Source: Burkholderia lata (GTDB lineage: Bacteria; Pseudomonadota; Gammaproteobacteria; Burkholderiales; Burkholderiaceae). Taken from it: a DNA stretch of 64,000 bases. The notes below the pieces were generated by a model, which was given only the letters and a program-made list of their open reading frames with translations, was not told the DNA's origin and ran no database searches. Of this stretch, positions 26,053 through 34,349 are shown one piece after another (position 1 is the stretch's first letter; the number at the start of each line of letters is the position of its first letter). The position numbers and the translations under genes were made by a program. Where the stretch lies: assembly GCF_902499335.1 (NCBI RefSeq), contig NZ_CABVQK010000006.1, positions 1 through 64,000 on the forward strand. The letters run 5' to 3'.

Positions 26053-26997
26053 TCACGATGGGCGACAACTCTCGCCGGCACGTTCGTAACCCGAATCGCA
26101 TTCCCAAGAGCGTCCGGTGAAATCGATGTGTGCGTTGGACGGCACACGCAGTTTCGTGCAGCTTCGGCCGGTCTGGATAAAGCCGACGTCGCATTCCCAT
26201 CCGAATCCGGTCGGTACCGCGTGCGCGTGCTGCGGAATTGCGGTCGGCACGCATGACGAACCGACGCGACTGAAGCCGATCGGGCACGGAGATTCAAGTT
26301 CGGCGCGACCCAAGGCGTTGGGACACCCGAGGCGATCGACGCCCGGTGGACAGGATTCCGGACGAGGCGCATCCATTGGTATCGGTGCCGCCGTATCGGG
26401 TGCGGTTGCATCGTTTGTTTGCTTGGGCGATGTGTGGCGAGATATTGAGCGAGTGCGCGCAGCTACCTCCGGAGTCGGTGACGACGGCCGGGCGCGCAGG
26501 GTATCGCTTTGTTGACGCGGTATCGGTTCCGGGCGGCTTTCGATTGCCGCCGTCGCTTGCCCCGGGCCGGTGGGCCGGACGAATGCCACCGCTGGACGCT
26601 CGGATGGGCGATGAACCAGAGCTACGGTCCCGACGGTCATCAGGGCGACAAGTGCCGCGCCGGCTGCGATCCTGCGTCCGGATCGTGCGCGCGAGGAGAG
26701 ACGCCTATTCCGTTGCGTGATGCTGCGGCGTGCGTCGATTCCGTGGTCCGGCAGCCCGTCCGACACGACATTGGCGGACAAGGCCGGTCCGGAACGCTTG
26801 TCGTCGAGCATGTCGAGACCACATGCGATGGCTTGCGCATCGGCACTCGGTGTGCCGGCCGAGCGCAGCGCTGCGATCACGTCGTCGCCCACATCGCGTG
26901 CCGCGCATGCGAGTCGGAGCCATTGGAAATAGGTATCGGCGTCGATCGTATCGACGGCTCCGGAGCGATGTTTTGCGAATTCGATCCCGACGTCCAT
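26053..26997 (-). CDS. single-pass membrane protein with Cys-rich C-terminal repeats
   Basis: The 314-residue protein has an N-terminal cytoplasmic part of about 109 residues, a very basic segment (RRSITQRNRRLSSRARSGRR), one transmembrane helix (about 110-128), a Pro/Ser/Thr-rich linker (about 130-215) and a Cys-rich tail with about three copies of a module of the form C-x2-GF-x2-x-G-x-SC-x4-(V/I)P-x-(N/H)AH-x4-G-x2-WEC. By the positive-inside rule the tail would be periplasmic and disulfide-bonded. It begins three bases after the stop of the SF1 helicase gene, with GAGG inside the end of that gene, so both are translated from one mRNA. I do not recognise a function; the pair looks like a two-component accessory cassette. 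Confidence 0.75.
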   Translation of the reverse strand: MDVGIEFAKHRSGAVDTIDADTYFQWLRLACAARDVGDDVIAALRSAGTPSADAQAIACGLDMLDDKRSGPALSANVVSDGLPDHGIDARRSITQRNRRLSSRARSGRRIAAGAALVALMTVGTVALVHRPSERPAVAFVRPTGPGQATAAIESRPEPIPRQQSDTLRARPSSPTPEVAARTRSISRHTSPKQTNDATAPDTAAPIPMDAPRPESCPPGVDRLGCPNALGRAELESPCPIGFSRVGSSCVPTAIPQHAHAVPTGFGWECDVGFIQTGRSCTKLRVPSNAHIDFTGRSWECDSGYERAGESCRPS

Positions 26998-27000
26998 TCG

Positions 27001-30000
27001 TTACGCCTCGTCGCGCAGGAGCGTTGCGGTATCGTGCCCGACGACGCCCGGCCATGCGGTGCGATGTTCGAGTAAGGCCGCACATTCCTTGAAAAACGGG
27101 TAATCTCGCCACGCATCGCGATTGCCGATCACATAGAGTCTGCGTTTGGCACGGCTGACCGCGACGTTGAGCAGGTTCGGCTTTTCCGACGCCCATGCCT
27201 TTGCGCCAGGGCGGTCAGGGTGGCCGCCGAGTACGAGCAGGACGATGTCCGACTCCTTGCCCTGCACGGTATGGATCGTGCCGATCTTGACATTCTCGTA
27301 CCGACTGCCGAGCGTGTCCTTCAGGCCTTGCGTCACCTCGCGGAACGGCGAGATGACATAGATCGTTCCGGAGGCGTCCTCGTGTGCGTGAATGTCGTCC
27401 AGAATCGTGGCGACGGTACGTCCCTCGTCCGGGATCCAGTGTCCGTTCGCGTCGCGCCCTGCGACGTGAATCCATGTCGTATCGGGAAGCGCGAGTTTCG
27501 GCCGCGTGACGGTCCCGAATACCATCATCCCGTTGTACGCAATTTTGTTGGCGACTTTGAACATGTCGCAGTCGCAGCGGCGATGAACCCGAAGCGGGGC
27601 GCTGACCCAGAGCGGGTTGCCTTCGTGGTCGGGCAGATAGGTGCCGACCGTCGAGATCCTGTCCGCGAGTCGCTGGATTGATTGGCGGCCGGGCGTCCAC
27701 GTCTCTTCGACGCCAAAGCGGGCGCGCAATGCCTGTTGTGACGTAAACGGAAGCGGGAGGATCGGTTCAAGCTGCAGCGGATCGCCTACAACGACGGCCC
27801 GCCTGGCGCGCCAGAGCGCGCCCACGGCTGCCTGCGGCAAACCTTGCCCGGCCTCGTCGATCAGAAGCCAGCCGATTTCCTCGCGACGAAGATTCGAGAA
27901 CAGGCGACCGAACGACGCGAACGTGCTGGATATGACCGGAACCACGGCGAAAAGTGTTTGCCATGCGGATTTCACGGCCTGGCGAGAGATGTCTCCCGGC
28001 ACCGACCCCTGCAGAATGTCGACCATGCCGAAGAGATTGGAACGGAAGATATGGGCATTTTCAGCCGCGAATGCTTGATGCAGATTCAGCGCTTCAAGGA
28101 ACACCTTCGACCGGGCGTCGTTCCATGCCCGGTCGGTCCACGGCGACGACTGCTCCTGGTCGGCATCCGTGCGATCGGTGTGCTCTCGATCGACGAAATG
28201 CTTGCCCAGTATGGTGCGCGCCGGTTTGAGTCCGGCATCGAGTCGCGCAATTTCGTCCGACGACAACGCAATTTCGTCGTGGGTCTCGCGTTCGAGTTTC
28301 TCCGCCCCTCGACGCGCGACATCGGCCTGATTCGCGATGCCGGCGGTCGTGTTCATCGCCTCGGAGGCCTGTTGTTCGGCGTCGACACATGCGAGAAATC
28401 TGATTCGCCAGTCGCGGTGCGCGCGACCGAAACTGAAAACATTCTCGAAGAAGCCTGGGCGCGCATGCAGTTGATCGGTCTTTTGGGTACGCGCCTGACT
28501 TGCTCGTTCGATGGCTGCCGTGTGACTTGTCTGTGCGGCTTCGTGCGCGTTTGCCGCGTTTGCTGTTGCCCGATTGCGTTCCCGGGCGAGCGCGTTCAGC
28601 GCACCCAGGCGCGACCGCGCGGCACGAAGCACGTCGGCCTGCCGGGCCCAGTCTTCTCGTTGCGCCCGCAATTTCGACTCCTCGGCACAGGCTTGCCGAA
28701 AGCGCGCGACCGACTCGCGCCACATCAAAGGCCGGCGCTTGGCGTGCTCGCCAAGCCAGCTAAAGAGGCCGGGCAACGCTTTTTCGTTCTTTGGTTCCTC
28801 GCCCGATTTGGGATCGTCCTTTTTTTCATCCCACCAGACGTCGCGCAGGAACGCCATCCGGTTCGTCTTGTTGCCGAGGCGGGCGGCCAGCAAGCCCCAT
28901 ACCGGCTTGTCGCCGCCAAGTGCGCGGGCGGCGAGATCCGGGAAGTAATCGACGCTCGGTTTCCAGATGTCGTCGATCGCATCGGCACCCGGCAGTTCGA
29001 GCGTGATGTTTTCGACAGCACCATTATTGGCGGAGGCGACAACGATCTCGAAGCCCGCGAACTCCGGTTTCCACAAATAGATGGCGCGCTGGCGATTGTC
29101 GGATTCCCAGCCATCGACGCCATCGAATGCATCTTCCGGGCTGCGCAGCGACGCAAGCCGTTCAGCCCGCTTGACGACGACATGTGCGACGAGATCGCGA
29201 AGCAGGGTGGTCTTGCCGGTGCCGGGCGGCCCGTTGACGCTGAACATTCCGGCGCCGTCGTCCAGTTCGCGAATCATGCGATTGATCGCGAACTGCTGGC
29301 TAAAAACCAGCGGGTGATGCCCGTTCGCCGGCCAGCGCCCGGACGGGAAGCGGTCGGGCGCAAGCGTGTCGTACATCGTATCGACCGATTTCCGCGTGTC
29401 GGTGCGTGCAGCGCTGTCGATTTCGCGATCCGGCGTCAGGTAGGACGATAAAGCGGTTCCCGTGTCGTTCCGCTCGAAGGCGTCAGCGACCCGTTTCAGA
29501 TCGTCGACAAAGAAGCTGTTGAGGAAATCGACACGGTCGACCTGGTATTCCTTCCCGGTCTCGACCTGCCGCGACTGGATGCGGGCTCGTTCGTCCGGCA
29601 CTTCTTTCGCGAGGCCGATCTCCTTGAACAGTAATACGGTGATCGCGTCGACGTCGCCCAACGTCAGTTTGCGCCCGATATCGAGTTCCTTTGCGAGAAG
29701 TGCTTTGCCTTCCTCGTCGTCGTCAGGAACGGCGAACATCTGGCGCAATTGGATCAGAAAGTCGTCGGCGAATGGTTCGAACCCGCTGAGCCAGTCCGGC
29801 GAATCGGGTCCCTGCGTGACCGTGCGGCCCCACGCCCAGACACACGCGGACAGCACGAAGGTGTCGAAGAGCGGACGCCCGTCATGATCGACACGAATCA
29901 GGAAGCATGCGGAGAGACTGTCGAGCCGAGAGTCGAACGATTGCGGATCCTTTCCGAAGATCGATTCGAGAAATTCGCGTACGCGCCGAACCAGGTAGAC

Positions 30001-30213
30001 GCCGCCGTAGACATCGTGACGCCATACGGAATCCTCCTCCGCGGCCGGAAGACGCTTGAAACCGGGCTGCCAGGGCGCGAGAACGTCGTCCCGGGAAACC
30101 CGGTCCGTTTGTTTCGTGCGCTTTCCAGATTTCAGGTCAATATCCGGAGCGGATTGCGGGTTGAAGATTTCAGCGGCGCGCCAATAACGAAGAATCTGTG
30201 CTTTCGTATTCAT
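27001..30213 (-). CDS. UPF1-like SF1 helicase / AAA-domain protein
   Basis: The 1070-residue protein has all the motifs of a superfamily 1 helicase of the DNA2/NAM7/UPF1 type: Walker A GPPGTGKTT at about residue 329, Walker B LLIDEAGQ near 785, motif III VVGDPLQLEP near 805, motif V TIHTVQGKESD near 985 and motif VI NVAVSRAKRRLYVIG near 1010. A 330-residue N-terminal region of unknown fold precedes the motor, and a roughly 400-residue insertion between motifs I and II contains Ala/Arg/Glu-rich, coiled-coil-like stretches. Large SF1 helicases with such insertions are common in phage-defence loci. It is co-transcribed with the Cys-rich membrane protein. The pair is flanked by non-coding DNA and uses more A/T than the core genes around it, which suggests horizontal acquisition. 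Confidence 0.85.
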   Translation of the reverse strand: MNTKAQILRYWRAAEIFNPQSAPDIDLKSGKRTKQTDRVSRDDVLAPWQPGFKRLPAAEEDSVWRHDVYGGVYLVRRVREFLESIFGKDPQSFDSRLDSLSACFLIRVDHDGRPLFDTFVLSACVWAWGRTVTQGPDSPDWLSGFEPFADDFLIQLRQMFAVPDDDEEGKALLAKELDIGRKLTLGDVDAITVLLFKEIGLAKEVPDERARIQSRQVETGKEYQVDRVDFLNSFFVDDLKRVADAFERNDTGTALSSYLTPDREIDSAARTDTRKSVDTMYDTLAPDRFPSGRWPANGHHPLVFSQQFAINRMIRELDDGAGMFSVNGPPGTGKTTLLRDLVAHVVVKRAERLASLRSPEDAFDGVDGWESDNRQRAIYLWKPEFAGFEIVVASANNGAVENITLELPGADAIDDIWKPSVDYFPDLAARALGGDKPVWGLLAARLGNKTNRMAFLRDVWWDEKKDDPKSGEEPKNEKALPGLFSWLGEHAKRRPLMWRESVARFRQACAEESKLRAQREDWARQADVLRAARSRLGALNALARERNRATANAANAHEAAQTSHTAAIERASQARTQKTDQLHARPGFFENVFSFGRAHRDWRIRFLACVDAEQQASEAMNTTAGIANQADVARRGAEKLERETHDEIALSSDEIARLDAGLKPARTILGKHFVDREHTDRTDADQEQSSPWTDRAWNDARSKVFLEALNLHQAFAAENAHIFRSNLFGMVDILQGSVPGDISRQAVKSAWQTLFAVVPVISSTFASFGRLFSNLRREEIGWLLIDEAGQGLPQAAVGALWRARRAVVVGDPLQLEPILPLPFTSQQALRARFGVEETWTPGRQSIQRLADRISTVGTYLPDHEGNPLWVSAPLRVHRRCDCDMFKVANKIAYNGMMVFGTVTRPKLALPDTTWIHVAGRDANGHWIPDEGRTVATILDDIHAHEDASGTIYVISPFREVTQGLKDTLGSRYENVKIGTIHTVQGKESDIVLLVLGGHPDRPGAKAWASEKPNLLNVAVSRAKRRLYVIGNRDAWRDYPFFKECAALLEHRTAWPGVVGHDTATLLRDEA

Positions 30214-30683
30214 GTGACTCTGAGGGATATTGCGCTACGTGCGGCGTGTGAAGCACCTGCGTCGTCGGATGATGGGCACTTTACCTAAATGTCCGGCGGA
30301 TGGGAAATGGGAAGTCTTAGTGCAGATCGCTGAAAAATGTCCGACAGACCGATTTTTATTCGAATGAGGGAAAAGATGACGCGAATATGCTCTATGTCGA
30401 CGTCTTCAGGTTATCGAAATCGCCTTCGGCGGTCTGGTTTCGAATGTAATGGGCAAGCGCGTGACGATTAAAGGGGGGATGAAATATATCGGTTTCGGCG
30501 CGGAAAACGGGGGCTCAGGATGAGTTTCAAACGATTGGTGGGGAATATGCGTGCAGGATTGCCGGGCAATCGACGGGGAATATCCGCCCGCGTGGCCGAG
30601 TTTAATCATGACGGCAGCGTTGACGGTTCGGCTTGTGATTCGGGGCGATCATTTCTTGCGGGCATTGATTCCGTGACCGTTGT
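30214..30683. other. 470-nt AT-richer gap upstream of the helicase gene
   Basis: No frame here has a ribosome-binding site plus reasonable composition; the frames at 30406-30609 minus and 30520-30861 plus are rejected. The word AAATGTCCG occurs twice (around 30285 and 30336). The helicase promoter should lie here, but no clear consensus is seen. Lower GC than the neighbouring DNA marks it as part of the accessory cassette. Confidence 0.4.
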
Positions 30684-31373
30684 TTACAACGGATGGGCCG
30701 ACCCCGCCTGCGTCAGCAGCGAAATGGCGACCGGATCCGGCATCCCGTTCGAGTCGATCGCGCCGGCTTTCGCGAGTGCGACGAGATCGCTGTCGACACC
30801 CGGTTGCCCGACCGTGAACGACGTGGTCAGGAATGCCGGTGCCGCGAGCGTGACCGAATAGCGCTGCTGCAGGTTCGTCACTACGGCCGATTGGGCGGCC
30901 TGTACGGTGTTCGAGCTGTTCATCGCCTGCTGGTAGCGCGTATTCCCCTGGAAATTGCCGATCAATGTGGCCGTGTTCGTGCCGAGCTGGGCGGCGAGAT
31001 AGACCAGCATCAGCTCGGTCTCCGGCGTCGTATTGAACGTGCCGCCCGCGTAAGCAAGCGAATGCAGGCTCGTGCCGCCCGACGTCACGGTGATCACGCA
31101 CGGCAGTGCGGCATTGACCGCCACGCGGTAGTTGCCGCCGCCGTCCGTCAGCGTGGTCGCCGAGCCCGCCGCGCAGCTGACCGTCACCTGCGCACTGGCG
31201 AGCGCGTCGCCCGTCGCGGCAGTGCCCGAGATTGCGACGGTCTGCGTGTTGTTGTTGAAGCAGACATCCACGCCGAAGCAGGCATCGCCGTTGCACGCCT
31301 GAAGCGTCGCGAGGGTGGCGAGGCAGAGCGTGCCCAGCGCGGGGCGGATGAAGCGCCTGGGGCGATGGTTCAT
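30684..31373 (-). CDS. putative lipoprotein of unknown function
   Basis: The 229-residue protein starts with an Arg-rich n-region and a hydrophobic segment ending in the lipobox-like LATLQAC (Cys about 27), then a Cys-containing stretch (CFGVDVCFNNNTQTV) and a carboxypeptidase-regulatory or Ig-like segment (about 45-110: SGTAATGDALASAQVTV, then LTDGGGNYRVAV). The rest is Thr/Ala/Asn-rich without recognised motifs. It is probably anchored in the envelope. It has no close operon partner and lies next to the helicase cassette, but its composition is like the core genes. Confidence 0.65.
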   Translation of the reverse strand: MNHRPRRFIRPALGTLCLATLATLQACNGDACFGVDVCFNNNTQTVAISGTAATGDALASAQVTVSCAAGSATTLTDGGGNYRVAVNAALPCVITVTSGGTSLHSLAYAGGTFNTTPETELMLVYLAAQLGTNTATLIGNFQGNTRYQQAMNSSNTVQAAQSAVVTNLQQRYSVTLAAPAFLTTSFTVGQPGVDSDLVALAKAGAIDSNGMPDPVAISLLTQAGSAHPL

Positions 31374-31543
31374 GGTCGCGGGCCTTGAGGGGAGTGGGGC
31401 AACCGGTCGGCGCCGAAGATGCGGTGCCGTTCACATTCTAGGTCGCGAATCGGGGCGCTGCTTGCCCGTTTGCGCCGCTTGTGACCGGGGGCGGCCTGCC
31501 GTCGAGCGTGTCGTGCGCCGCCCGGCTTTGCCGGTAGCGGGCG

Positions 31544-31831
31544 TCAGGTGCGCGGCGGACGGGCCGGCGCCATCACGTAGGCGAGCAACAGGCTCAGTAC
31601 GACGCTGAGCACGAGCGTGTGCCAATGGCCGGTGAACAGCCTCTGATAGTGCTCGCCCATATCCGGCGTGATCCACCAGCACGTCATGGGGCGCATTCGA
31701 GCCTGGTGACACTCCTGGATGCCGCCATGCAGATAGGCATCCCACAGCGCATCGCCCGAATACAGTCCCAGGAAGAGCGGGACGATCTGTACGCCGTACT
31801 GGAGCAGCTTCCCCTCGGTTTCGGTTGTCAT
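31544..31831 (-). CDS. small membrane protein, unknown function
   Basis: The 95-residue frame has two hydrophobic helices (about 12-30 and 69-88) separated by a polar loop with three His and two Cys residues (GGIQECHQARMRPMTCWW). CCGGAG lies upstream of the ATG. No family is recognised. It is upstream of the putative lipoprotein on the same strand (170 bases apart) and downstream of pbpC. The balanced composition and ribosome-binding site support it, but it could be a chance frame. Confidence 0.45.
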   Translation of the reverse strand: MTTETEGKLLQYGVQIVPLFLGLYSGDALWDAYLHGGIQECHQARMRPMTCWWITPDMGEHYQRLFTGHWHTLVLSVVLSLLLAYVMAPARPPRT

Positions 31832-32076
31832 TCTTGTCGACTCCGGAATCGGCCTGCGTCGGTTTGTCGTCGGTGTCCGAATGCATCGCGTGCTCGATAT
31901 TGTCGACCCAATCCATCACGACACACAATGGATTGCGCGTCGACCACGCAACGTGCTTCACGACCATCTGCACGCGCGTCTTCAGGGCCTCGAAAGAACC
32001 GCGTACGAATGCGCTGCATACGGCAGGCTGCTGGTCGAAGCCGCGGAAGGCAAATGCGGCCGGCGAGTAACGCCGG

Positions 32077-32104
32077 CTCACGCACTCACGCACTCACGCA
32101 CTCA
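32077..32104. repeat. 8-bp tandem repeat (CTCACGCA, 3.5 copies) at the pbpC stop
   Basis: Three exact copies of CTCACGCA follow one another at 32077-32100, plus CTCA at 32101-32104. The last bases form the pbpC stop codon on the minus strand. Repeats of this kind can change copy number by slippage; here a change would fall after the stop and should not alter the protein. Confidence 0.8.
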
Positions 32105-34339
32105 GGGCTTGCGCGCGGCCGCCTTCGCGAACGCGCCGCGTACCTCGAAGCTGATCGCATCGGCCACATTGCCGCGCGCGTCGACGAGTTCGAGCCGGTG
32201 CCGGCCCGGCCACGGCATCCACGCGATGCGATCGGCATGCCCGATCACCTTGTCGTCGAGCCGCCACGCGAACTTCGTCGCGCGCCCGGCCGAGCGCTCG
32301 AACCAGATCCGCTGGTTCTTCGGCGGAATGTCCGGATCGATCGCGAAGATCGTGCCGTCGGTCGGCGTCCCGATCGTCAGCGGCGCGCGTGCACCGTCCT
32401 TGCCCGGCGTGACGGGGGCGGCGAGCCGGATCGTGTCGACCGCCGTTCCCGCGATGAACCACTCGTTGCGTGACGGTTCGATATCGCGTTCGAACGTGAT
32501 GCGGCGCGTCTCGACGCCCGCCGGCGCGCGCGGCGCACGGCTCGGCTGGTCGCGGTGCAGATAGCCGACGACGGCCGACCACACCGGCGACGCGCCCGTG
32601 ACACCCGACACGTCCCACATCGGCGAGCCGTCCGCATTGCCGACCCACACGCCGACCGTATAGCGCGACGTGAAACCGACGGTCCAGTTGTCGCGCATGT
32701 CCTTGCTCGTGCCGGTCTTGACCGCCGAGAAGAAGCGCGTCGCGAGCGGATTGTCGAAGCCGAACGTGCGCACGCGCGCGTTGTTGTCGGAGAGGATGTC
32801 GGTCACGACGAAGCTGGCCGCCTCGCTGAACACGCGCGTGCCGGCGTCCGCTTGCGCAGCGGCCACTGCGCCGGATGCCGGTGCCGGCGCGGGCCGGTCG
32901 ATGGCCTTGCGGGCAACGCCGCCGTTCGCGAGCGCGCGATATGCGTTGGTCAGCGACAGCAGCGTGACGTCCGCACTGCCGAGCGCGAGACTGAAGCCGT
33001 AGTAGTCGCCTTCCTGCGCAAGCGGCAGGCCGAGCGCGGTCAGCGTGCGCGCGAAGCGGTGCGGCGTGACGAGCACGAGCGTGCGCACCGCCGGCACGTT
33101 CAGCGAGCCGCCGAGCGCGCTGCGCACGCTCACCCAGCCCTTGAAGTCCTTGTCGTAGTTCTGCGGAATGTACAGGCCGCCGCCGGTGGCGAGGTTGATC
33201 GGCGCATCGTCGAGCAGCGACGCGGCCGTCAGCCGTTTCTCGTCGATTGCCTGCGCATACAGGAACGGCTTGAGCGTCGAGCCGGCCTGGCGCGGCGCGA
33301 GCACGGCATCGACGTCGCGCGCGCTCGACAGCGCGCCGGACGATCCGACCCAGGCGCGAATCTCGCCGGTTGCGTTGTCGATCACGACGACCGCGCCGTC
33401 CTGCACGTTGCGCCGGTGCGCGGGCGCGTTGAGTTCGGTCAGCGCGCGCATCAGCGTGTCGCGCGCGAAGCGCTGCAGCGAAGCATCCAGCGTCGTGCGC
33501 ACCTGCGCGCCGGCAACCGGCCGGACCTCGGCCGCGATGCGTCGCGCGAAATGCGGGGCGAGGGCGGCACCGTCGTCGCGCGCGGCGCTGGCCGGGCGTG
33601 CGGTGACGAGCTGCACGTAGCCGTCGAGCGACGCGCAGGCCTGTTCGGCGTGCATGTCGCGCAGGATCCGGCACGCGCGCTCGGCGACTTTCGCGGGCGT
33701 TGCGTTGGGCGCGCGCACGAGCGCGGCCGCGATCGCGGCTTCGCGGGCGTCGAGGCCCGACGGCGCCTTGCCGAACAGCACCTGCGACAGCGCGGCGAGG
33801 CCGATCGTCTCACCGCGGAACGGCACGAGGTTCAGGTACGCCTCGAGCACCTGGTCCTTGCGCCAGCCGCGTTCGAGCAGCAGCGCGTTGACCGCCTGCG
33901 ACGCCTTCTGCGGCAGCGAGCGCTGGCCCGAGCGGCGCGGCGAATCGCTGAGCAGCCCGGCGAGCTGCATCGTGACGGTCGATGCGCCGCGCGTGCGCTC
34001 GTTCCACAGGTTGCCCCATGCGGCGCCGGCGATCCCGCGCCAGTCGACGCCGCTGTGTTCATAGAAGCGCTTGTCTTCCGATACGACGATCGCCTCGCGA
34101 AACGCGGGCGACACGTCGGCGAGCGACACCCAGTCGCCGCGTCGTTCGGTCAGGTCGACACGCGTGCGCTGCAGCGGCGTGCCGTCGCGCGCGAGCAGCA
34201 CCCAGTCGGAGCTGCGCCAGTTGCGGCGCACTTCGTCGTAGCTCGGCAGCGCATGCGCGACGAGCGGTGCGGCCAGCACGATGGCGATGAATACGCGGCC
34301 GGCGAAACGCGCCGGCCGCGGCAATACCAGATCGATCAT
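32102..34339 (-). CDS. pbpC: penicillin-binding protein 1C
   Basis: The 745-residue bifunctional peptidoglycan synthase has a signal/anchor helix (about 14-30), the glycosyltransferase family 51 domain (EDKRFYEHSGVDWRGIAGA and RGASTVTMQLA at about 88-130), the transpeptidase domain with SxxK in GSTLKPFLYAQ, the SxN region in LSLTNAYRALANGG and KTGTS in SAVKTGTSKDMRDNW, and a C-terminal BiPBP_C beta domain. It acts in the inner membrane facing the periplasm. It begins ten bases after the stop of the alpha-2-macroglobulin gene, the conserved partner in proteobacteria, and the two are surely co-transcribed. Confidence 0.95.
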   Translation of the reverse strand: MIDLVLPRPARFAGRVFIAIVLAAPLVAHALPSYDEVRRNWRSSDWVLLARDGTPLQRTRVDLTERRGDWVSLADVSPAFREAIVVSEDKRFYEHSGVDWRGIAGAAWGNLWNERTRGASTVTMQLAGLLSDSPRRSGQRSLPQKASQAVNALLLERGWRKDQVLEAYLNLVPFRGETIGLAALSQVLFGKAPSGLDAREAAIAAALVRAPNATPAKVAERACRILRDMHAEQACASLDGYVQLVTARPASAARDDGAALAPHFARRIAAEVRPVAGAQVRTTLDASLQRFARDTLMRALTELNAPAHRRNVQDGAVVVIDNATGEIRAWVGSSGALSSARDVDAVLAPRQAGSTLKPFLYAQAIDEKRLTAASLLDDAPINLATGGGLYIPQNYDKDFKGWVSVRSALGGSLNVPAVRTLVLVTPHRFARTLTALGLPLAQEGDYYGFSLALGSADVTLLSLTNAYRALANGGVARKAIDRPAPAPASGAVAAAQADAGTRVFSEAASFVVTDILSDNNARVRTFGFDNPLATRFFSAVKTGTSKDMRDNWTVGFTSRYTVGVWVGNADGSPMWDVSGVTGASPVWSAVVGYLHRDQPSRAPRAPAGVETRRITFERDIEPSRNEWFIAGTAVDTIRLAAPVTPGKDGARAPLTIGTPTDGTIFAIDPDIPPKNQRIWFERSAGRATKFAWRLDDKVIGHADRIAWMPWPGRHRLELVDARGNVADAISFEVRGAFAKAAARKP

Positions 34340-34349
34340 CGCTTACTCG

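Noticed and set aside
30520..30861. 113-codon plus-strand frame near the lipoprotein gene
   Set aside because: It overlaps the 3' end of the lipoprotein gene on the other strand and has neither motif nor ribosome-binding site.
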